A stretch of DNA of 64,000 nt. Source: Mesocentrotus franciscanus. Lineage: Eukaryota; Echinodermata; Echinoidea; Camarodonta; Strongylocentrotidae. Shown here piece by piece: positions 60,115 to 64,000 of this stretch. The notes beneath the pieces are model-generated. The model was not told the origin of the DNA and did not search any database. It worked only from the letters and a program-made list of their open reading frames with translations. Numbering within the stretch: position 1 is the first letter of the stretch; each line of letters opens with the position of its first letter. The position numbers were made by a program, and so were the translations under genes. The stretch is from the NCBI GenBank assembly GCA_037976565.1, contig CP137682.1:6136827-6200826 (forward strand). Reading direction: 5' to 3'.

Positions 60115-61737
60115 TTAAACAGGATAAAATGCATGTAATGTGCTGCTAGATACTCCTGAATCCTATTTCTCATCTTTGACTTGTACATTTAAGACCCAAT
60201 AACATTTTCATGTAACCTTTGTTACAGTTGCCTCTTTCGACAAGTGGTTTTTCAAGAAAACCTTCCAGATTCGTTGGTAAAGGTAAACACAAAGTCTCTC
60301 TTATCAAAATGATGTGTTTAAAAAATCACATTTATTCTCTTCAATCAAAACCGTATTTTTGAAGAGGAGGTATTATTAGGTCGAGACTTATTAGTGAAAA
60401 GATATGTAATACATGTATCTCAGTCAAACCACCGAACCAACTTTTGTTCAGCTTGTCTGGTGTCAGGACTGTGGGTGACTCAGGTATCACTTCATAATTT
60501 TGCTCTAAACTCAAACTGTAAGGAACTGAAAGGAAATAGGGTCGATGTAATGCATTATAAGTGGTGACCTTTACAGAATTCCTTAAATAAAATCCCAAGG
60601 GAGATATTGACATATGGCCAAAATAAAGACTGATCATTTGGGTGTTTCCTTGATGTGTTGAAGCCACAGATATCTGAGGTCTCCCACCCATTATCTCTTT
60701 TACACTGTCACTTCATCTTAATCTAACTCAGAGGATGGCTTATTATTGTCCCAACTGCTTTGGTTTTTAATTTAGGACATTTAGCTTTAAGGTTACTTTA
60801 TGTTTTGAAAATATTATACAACTTAGGCATTAAAATCCATGTATGGATGTTGTAGATGTAAATTCCATTTCTCAGAACCTGTGAACTTCATTGTAATGCT
60901 ATATGTACATGTATTTACAGCTTTTGATGTCTTTGTCTTTATCCGAATCTTCAGAACCTTTGTTCCAGATTTACCAAGCGGACCTTAGAGTCAGAGATTC
61001 CAAAGTGATCCTCAGACCGCGGACAGCTCGGAGGAGTAAAAAGCCTCCCATACCAGCCAGGTCTTACCTGACCAACAGGAATCTACCACCCCCTCTCCCA
61101 CCTCATCATCCCCAGGCTAATAAGCCTAGTTTACCAGTGGCCCCACCACCACCACTACCAGCAAGGAACAGTTCAAACCTTTCCACCATCTCAAATATAT
61201 CAAACGTCACCAACAGATCGCTTGCATCAACAAACTCATCAAACATTTCTCAAAATGCCCTCAGCACAGAGATTCGCGTTTCCCTCCAGAAGGAGATGTT
61301 TACGAAACTCAACAGCTCATTGGAGACGTCAAAGATTGAAAATTTCACGCCGATCAACAACAACATCCGCTCAGGTGACAGTCATAAGATTATGGATAAC
61401 AGTCGTACTTGCAGCGGGAACAGCGTGTCAGAAAACGGAAACGACGTTGTGGAGGTGTCCCAATCGGATGAAATGGAAGACCCCACGTACATGTCGGGTA
61501 ACGACGAGGGGTCATCGTCGATGTATTCATGCGAGGAGGAAAGTTTGGGTGAGATGGATAGGAATAGAACTCATGGGAGCAGTATGGAGACCAGATCATC
61601 ACAACAGTCAGCTGAGGGCGCTAATGATGAAGATCCTATTTATCAAGGGGGATTAGGAGATCCTATTTACCAACCGGGGATGGAGGATGGAATCTATCAT
61701 TCTGGTATGGATGATCCTACCTATGGAGGAGGCCAAG
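35762..61737 (+). CDS. Nine-exon proline-rich, multi-tyrosine signalling scaffold (partial at 3' end)
   Basis: The gene is assembled from nine exons with GT-AG introns: 35762-35869, 39782-41690, 46500-46551, 50639-50816, 51175-52165, 56870-56930, 58664-58832, 60228-60282 and 60955-61737. Exon-end phases run 0,1,2,0,1,2,0,1,1 and match at every junction, giving 4306 coding bases (1435 codons plus 1) without a stop. The product is largely disordered. It has SH3-ligand type proline clusters at about residues 172-206, 267-280, 570-585 and 1203-1247, and tyrosines in acidic context at about 514, 557, 566, 627, 748, 760, 774, 824, 963, 983, 1029 and 1353, then every nine residues from 1404 to 1431. 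This suggests a cytoplasmic adaptor or scaffold that is tyrosine-phosphorylated and binds SH2 and SH3 proteins (inference). It could be the N-terminal half of a RhoGEF of FGD or ephexin type, but no DH, PH, FYVE or SH2 fold is in view. The gene continues beyond 61737. Confidence 0.8.
36240..37285 (+). repeat. Dispersed repeat D copy 1, interrupted
   Basis: The left part (with tcatggggaattggacacc) and the right part (with tggtatttccaccaagt) match, in order, the copy at 43365-43690. They are separated here by the TIR transposon at about 36525-37045. Confidence 0.65.
36525..37045. mobile_element. Non-autonomous TIR transposon with a paralogous empty site
   Basis: Inverted tgtccacacacaa ends bound about 520 bp containing repeated gtttcgcgatagttatac and cgtataacgaaac strings and internal ttgtgtgtggac copies. 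It interrupts a dispersed sequence (36240-36515 plus 37046-37285) that is uninterrupted at 43365-43690, so the boundaries are seen directly. It lies in intron 1 of the scaffold gene. Confidence 0.68.
37286..39781 (+). other. Rest of intron 1
   Basis: Apart from the purine-rich tract, AT-rich intron sequence ending in the exon 2 acceptor. No further exon in a compatible phase was seen. Confidence 0.5.
38200..38365 (+). repeat. Purine-rich tract in intron 1
   Basis: A run of about 160 bases of gagaga/aaaag composition with a tandem 17-mer ggggaaaaaagagagaaa-like unit. The minus-strand open frames over it (F/S/L-rich) are artefacts. Confidence 0.75.
39782..41690 (+). CDS. Exon 2 of scaffold gene, large proline-rich exon
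   Basis: This is the largest exon, 1909 bases open throughout (residues about 37-672). It begins after a strong pyrimidine-tract acceptor (tctgctcctag) and ends at aaag|gtagga in phase 1. The frame is open from the first base, ten codons before the internal ATG at 39812, which supports an upstream coding exon. It has polyproline SH3-type motifs (PPPKLPPKPPG near 172, KQKPPVLPKGKG near 200, KPPPPAPRKP near 268, RPTPQPR near 479, PRLPPDPPSPGPTPL near 570). Tyrosine motifs include DDIYDEV (Y514), ENIYEDT (Y557), DTYMES (Y566) and GSIYEVC (Y627). Serine-rich stretches fill the rest. Base composition is richer in GC than the flanking introns. Reading through the donor would give only a short tail ending at 41734. 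Confidence 0.85.
42496..42927. mobile_element. TIR element family E, copy in intron 2
   Basis: It begins near cttcagactatagg and ends near cagtctaaacgcag. It shares the ctggccaatcat block and the tataaagaaac strings with 57116-57412. Confidence 0.5.
43365..43690 (+). repeat. Dispersed repeat D copy 2, uninterrupted
   Basis: This holds the same order of blocks as 36240-37285 (tcatggggaatttgacacc ... ggcatttccaccaagt ... gtcagcgaattatgacc) without the inserted transposon. It lies in intron 2. Confidence 0.65.
44365..44980 (+). repeat. Tandem duplication, about 375-bp spacing
   Basis: The block from agctcttaattactgtg to aaacatt at 44365-44595 is repeated at about 44740-44975, including aacatagataacatgtgc and ttaatgagttgggattac. 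The two copies are diverged but collinear. Located in intron 2. Confidence 0.7.
45890..46420 (+). repeat. CT-rich simple sequence before exon 3
   Basis: Long pyrimidine-rich low-complexity sequence, including tctatctatc-type repeats near 45893 and 46325. Confidence 0.6.
46500..46551 (+). CDS. Exon 3 of scaffold gene, 52-base microexon
   Basis: The exon lies between a strong acceptor (tctctgtttcatgtag) and a consensus donor (aggag|gtaagaac). With the one base left from exon 2 it reads D-E-E-G-E-A-G-L-G-T-H-K-I-S-R-Q-R and leaves two bases. Together with the first base of exon 4 these complete an arginine codon. The phase match on both sides is the main evidence; the exon is too short to show a domain. 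At 52 bases, skipping it would shift the frame, so it is not a simple cassette. Confidence 0.7.
47555..48310 (+). repeat. Degenerate telomere-like satellite, about 165-bp units
   Basis: At least four diverged units. Each has a ttgaccatggagcaattgtcac-like block, then a gtcaaaagtatag-like block, then a string of ttaggg/ttaggtttaggg motifs. The unit anchors lie near 47755, 47930, 48085 and 48277. Isolated cctaaccctaa strings also occur at 52310-52375 and gggttaggtg at 21150-21235. Confidence 0.65.
48788..49295 (+). mobile_element. MITE family A, copy 4, in intron 3
   Basis: Same orientation as the copy at 456-992, with the left terminus ttaaagatactatgtccctt intact. The right terminus is decayed (gcctgcaaactggtcttta). 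It lies in the intron between exons 3 and 4 of the scaffold gene. Confidence 0.72.
50639..50816 (+). CDS. Exon 4 of scaffold gene, basic then acidic segment
   Basis: The exon follows the acceptor gtatgcag and ends in the codon for D of VYD, before the donor gtatga. It encodes about residues 690-749: a basic glutamine/arginine stretch (RQQRVAVKMR), then SLQDLNRVREEEKAQK and a run of glutamates. This is a probable charged helix or short coiled coil. It ends in phase 0 so that VYD joins V-S-Q of exon 5, making a YDV-type tyrosine site across the splice junction. Reading through the donor stops after one further codon, which supports the splice. No folded domain is recognised. Confidence 0.75.
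51175..52165 (+). CDS. Exon 5 of scaffold gene, acidic tyrosine-motif exon
   Basis: The exon is 991 bases open throughout, about residues 750-1079, from acceptor gattgcag to donor ccaag|gttagt (phase 1). It is strongly acidic and serine-rich. Tyrosine sites fit SH2-ligand or kinase-substrate patterns: ELYMSL (Y760), NEYEEVP (Y774), AEYMELEAE (Y824), YQYVPEV (Y963), SDYEQV (Y983), SYDLEE (Y1004) and GDYLMLFEDW (Y1029). A basic patch (KKKRHSEG) and RxxS sites such as PRSKSHGS and SREGSQ suggest serine-kinase or 14-3-3 type sites; this is inference from motif shape. The EYEEVP motif is of a kind also seen in FGD6-like N-termini, but that resemblance is too short to name the gene. Confidence 0.85.
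52794..52986 (+). mobile_element. MITE family C, copy 4, in intron 5
   Basis: Forward copy bounded by attaaagcctgtctgcac and gtggggctttaa, in the intron between exons 5 and 6. Confidence 0.72.
52987..55669 (+). other. Part of intron 5 without a recognised element
   Basis: AT-rich. The block at 54680-55480 has the look of a decayed dispersed repeat (aggaaatctaacctaag, gtagtgatgtcacaaa), but no second copy lies in the window. Confidence 0.35.
55670..56082 (+). repeat. (CT)n/(TCTG)n low-complexity tract in intron 5
   Basis: Over 400 bases dominated by ct, ctgt and ttct repeats. Long F/S/L frames on the plus strand and R/E frames on the minus strand are artefacts of the repeat. Confidence 0.85.
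56870..56930 (+). CDS. Exon 6 of scaffold gene, short
   Basis: The exon has 61 bases between a pyrimidine-rich acceptor (caaatgcttag) and a consensus donor (agag|gtaagct). In phase with exon 5 it reads G-S-L-D-M-Q-D-L-S-D-S-Q-M-S-D-E-N-G-V-E and leaves two bases (phase 2). It is acidic and serine-rich like exon 5. It was recognised from splice signals and frame continuity rather than from length. Confidence 0.68.
57116..57412. mobile_element. TIR element family E, copy in intron 6
   Basis: It begins ttcagttagcc and ends tagtctgaacacagc. It shares gatgaggtcaattgacat, ctggccaatcat and the gtatagctatacaatgaa hairpin with the other copies. Confidence 0.5.
57471..57543. repeat. 75-bp foldback element in intron 6
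   Basis: Begins gtctgtttggagccagaagg and ends near atacagac. The inner arms are decayed. Confidence 0.55.
57785..57870 (-). mobile_element. Possible tRNA-like SINE head
   Basis: On the minus strand an A-box-like ggtggtagtgctgtaag precedes a B-box-like gagttcgaggaccc at roughly tRNA spacing. No conserved body was recognised. Confidence 0.3.
58664..58832 (+). CDS. Exon 7 of scaffold gene
   Basis: The exon starts after acceptor caatctccag, completing an arginine codon with the two bases of exon 6. It encodes R-S-F-D-A-P-A-S-P and a proline-rich segment with the SH3-type string EEARPPLPHRNKSGEKAS (about residues 1100-1156). Two overlapping donors are possible at 58831 and 58833. Only the second (agt|gtaatt) leaves phase 0, which keeps exon 8 open; using the first would run exon 8 into a stop after 17 codons. 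I therefore place the exon end at 58832. Confidence 0.7.
60050..60112 (+). repeat. (ATG)n microsatellite
   Basis: About 20 units of gat/atg in near-perfect tandem, with one interruption near 60070. Confidence 0.9.
60228..60282 (+). CDS. Exon 8 of scaffold gene, 55-base microexon
   Basis: The exon lies between acceptor ctttgttacag and donor aaag|gtaaac. In phase 0 it reads L-P-L-S-T-S-G-F-S-R-K-P-S-R-F-V-G-K and leaves one G, which with exon 9 makes a glutamate codon. The peptide is basic and serine-rich. The other forward phase that exon 7 could supply meets a stop at TGG TAA, so the assignment depends on the donor choice in exon 7. Confidence 0.62.
60955..61737 (+). CDS. Exon 9 of scaffold gene, polyproline and D-P-x-Y repeat exon
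   Basis: The exon has 783 bases from acceptor gaatcttcag to donor ccaag|gtgaaa (phase 1), about residues 1175-1435. It opens with EPLFQIYQADLRV. A basic proline-rich block follows with SH3-type motifs (SKKPPIPARS near 1203-1212, LPPPLPPHHPQ and VAPPPPLPARN near 1218-1247). Then come an asparagine/serine-rich stretch and an acidic tail. The tail has DPTYMSG (Y1353) and four tandem nine-residue units with tyrosines at 1404, 1413, 1422 and 1431, three in DP[IT]Y and one in DGIY. The donor lies directly after the fourth unit. Without splicing the frame would run to a stop at 61782-61784. No downstream exon is convincingly visible before 64000. Confidence 0.83.
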
Positions 61738-64000
61738 GTGAAAATTTCTTTTTTATTGAAAATTATTTCACGAGGTATTTGTAGCATCTCAATGTGTTGC
61801 TAACAAAAGCAATTTTTTTTTTTCCTGATGGTCCAAAATCAGATATCGTAAATCTGCTTATGTACCAGCCCCCTGTTCAAATTTTGAAATTTTCGGGGGC
61901 CTGGTATAAAGTCTTGGGGTCGCATGTGTACCACACTTTTGTTAGTGTCAAGCCCTGTGATTATTTTGAAATCTAAACTTTATTTATTTTCAAAATCCCA
62001 AAGAGCACAGTCTCCTTATTTAACATTCTAATTGCATACGTGTGTACCCATGAAAGAGAGTATTGATGGAAAATGGGATGCTGCATGTGTAGTTCAAGCA
62101 GATAGGTTTTGGAACTACAACTCCCAAACACAAGTTTATCTCAGAGGTAGTGCAGTAATAAAATGTATTTTAATTCATTCCAGTGGGTCTTTCTTGTCTT
62201 ATTGTGATCCAGTGCTTATACATCTTTCACTTCTTGCCATACCTTATGAGTACAAACTGGAAATGATGTGCAGATTTAGAAGTGGATTAAAAACAAATCA
62301 GATAGTTTCCCCAAGTAGTAAAAAGCCTTTTGTTTTTTCAGCCTTGACTCTATTTTATGTTGCACAGAGTAATTTGTTTTGCAGTTTATTTACTCAGCAC
62401 TGCACCCAGATCTAAAATGTTTATCTAGTCTGAAAAGTGAAAGTTGTTTTATTGGTTAACAGGGATAGTAAACCTACTTTTGTTAATGCTGAGTGTTGTA
62501 AAAGCAAATTTAAAGTGTATGCACCATTTCTTCGGCCTGGGGGAAAGTTGTGTCAAAACACTTAAAACAATATTTGTCCCTTACTGGTCTTGTATCCTTT
62601 CACCATGTTTTACAGTAGATTTTTCAGAAAAGGTAAATGCGTATTTATACTAAGTAGTGAATACAAAAAGGAAAAATGGCATATTTGTTACAGTTAGTCT
62701 GTTCCTGTAGATTTCCTTTTCTTTTATAATGACCAGACAAACAAAAATATCTTTCATCAAGTAAGCAAATTTAATAAAGCCGGGGTAATAATTAATGCGC
62801 CTCAGAATAAAATTTCTAGATAGACGGCGCTATAGAAATGCCTATAATTATTCATTATTATTAATATCACTCATCAGATTCATCAGTTGCACAAACCATA
62901 CATTGTTGTTCACGCTGCTAGGAAACGATAAGGAAGAGTTCTTTTGGTTGGAAGGCCATTCTTAAACCTAGGACAAGTACATGTATACCCTCATTCAGAC
63001 TAGCAGAATTCTTCATATAGCTATACATAAACATCTAAGTTTTTTTTAGTCTGAATGTCATTTAGGCTCTAACAAAATTTCATAGAGTGAAAAGTCATAT
63101 CAAAAGAGTTTTAAGCATTGTTTCAAATGAAAAGTCACCAAAGAATCAGCCTTTTTCTAATGTGAACAACATATTACGTGAAAAACATATAAAATGGACA
63201 AGGCTTATCGTTTAAGCATGCAAAACTAAAATGACCAGCTAGCACTGGTCGTGTTGTAAGCTGACACTAAACATGTGATGGAAACTGACCTCCCCCAAAC
63301 TAGTTTCTTTGTACGATAAATTTCCTTTTGTGTGAATGCCTTACTAGAATCCAAATTTAGACCTCGCCACAAAGCTCTATGTTCCCTTTAAAGATGACCT
63401 TAGTGTTCAGAGACAGGAAATGCTTTGATGAGCATTAGTTCATCCATTTCGGCAAGGTACATTCATCGTTAATCACTGCTCGATACTGCAGAGGGTGTGT
63501 TAATTTTAAAGGGTCAACTGCAATTATGGTTTTTATAGGAATTATTGGTTAGCTTTTCCTAGCAACTGGATATTATCTTCTTTAATTGGTTGACTTTATA
63601 TACATGTATAAAAAAAAATTTACGTGGAGTAAATGGAAACGATATTACTGGAAAGGATATATATAAACAGAAAAACAATGTTTCATTTTTATTTTTAAAC
63701 ATTAAACATTAGACATTTTGTATGGAAGAAACCATGATTTTAAGGTGATCAATATGTTGCCAATTTTAGAATTTGGATGCTTACTTTTCTTTTAAGAATT
63801 TATGGTGTCAAACACCATATTGTAAAGCAACAACTTCTCTCCCCTTTGGTGGTTGAGCATCTATCTGTATTTTAATTGATAAAGTGAAATACTCTAAAGA
63901 AATTCTTAATATGAATTTATATATGAGCTGTAAATTTAAGATACTTGGTAGATAGTATTAGTAATCCACATACATCTTCAATGTGTCAATATTTTCATGC
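61738..64000 (+). other. Intron after exon 9, continuing out of the window
   Basis: Intronic in composition. A SINE-tail-like ggcgctatagaaatgcct lies near 62826. No downstream exon of the scaffold gene was accepted; a phase-compatible but implausible candidate at 62462-62631 was rejected. Confidence 0.45.
62994..63330. mobile_element. TIR element family E, diverged copy
   Basis: It contains attcagactagc, atatagctatac and tagtctgaat, and ends near aaactagtttctttgtacga, strings shared with the family. It is more decayed than the other copies. Confidence 0.4.

Noticed and set aside
62462..62631. Phase-compatible candidate exon 10 (acceptor ttaacag, donor gaaaag|gtaaat)
   Set aside because: The frame and borders fit, but the peptide is hydrophobic and cysteine-rich, and the base composition is that of the surrounding intron. 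It is unlike the rest of the protein and probably a chance frame.

Overview
The window is eukaryotic nuclear DNA. It is AT-rich, with little coding sequence, introns of several kilobases with GT-AG borders, and many short non-autonomous transposable elements. The frequent acatgta and taggccta strings, the (A)CCGGTA fragments, the tRNA-derived SINEs and the dense TIR elements fit a marine invertebrate deuterostome, most likely an echinoderm. That placement is a judgement from sequence texture, not a measured match. I see no prokaryotic features, CRISPR arrays or operons.

Layout. From 1 to about 33.4 kb I find no convincing complete gene. This part is mostly repeats: four MITE-like families, a Tc1-type palindromic element, tRNA-type SINEs, a CR1/L2-like LINE tail, and tandem arrays of 11, 21 and 53 bp. 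One minus-strand candidate exon near 17.7-17.9 kb resembles the ligand-binding domain of class C (metabotropic glutamate/calcium-sensing type) receptors. A relatively CpG-rich, non-repetitive tract at about 33.4-34.1 kb could be the promoter or 5' untranslated exon of the next gene.

From 35.76 to 61.74 kb one plus-strand gene can be assembled by hand from nine exons. Eight introns all have GT-AG ends, and every junction keeps the reading frame. The exons are 35762-35869, 39782-41690, 46500-46551, 50639-50816, 51175-52165, 56870-56930, 58664-58832, 60228-60282 and 60955-61737. They give at least 1435 codons with no stop. The last exon ends on a good donor in phase 1, so the gene continues past what I can see. 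The protein is almost entirely low-complexity and disordered. It is rich in polyproline SH3-ligand motifs and in acidic-context tyrosines, including a tandem 9-residue D-P-x-Y repeat at its visible end. That is the architecture of a signalling scaffold or of the N-terminal half of a RhoGEF-type protein. No folded domain is visible, so I do not name it.

The introns carry the same repeat families as the upstream intergenic DNA. Notable structures are a MITE interrupted by a second transposon that itself has an inverted neighbour, a transposon with an empty-site paralogue elsewhere in the window, and a degenerate TTAGGG-like satellite of about 165 bp units.
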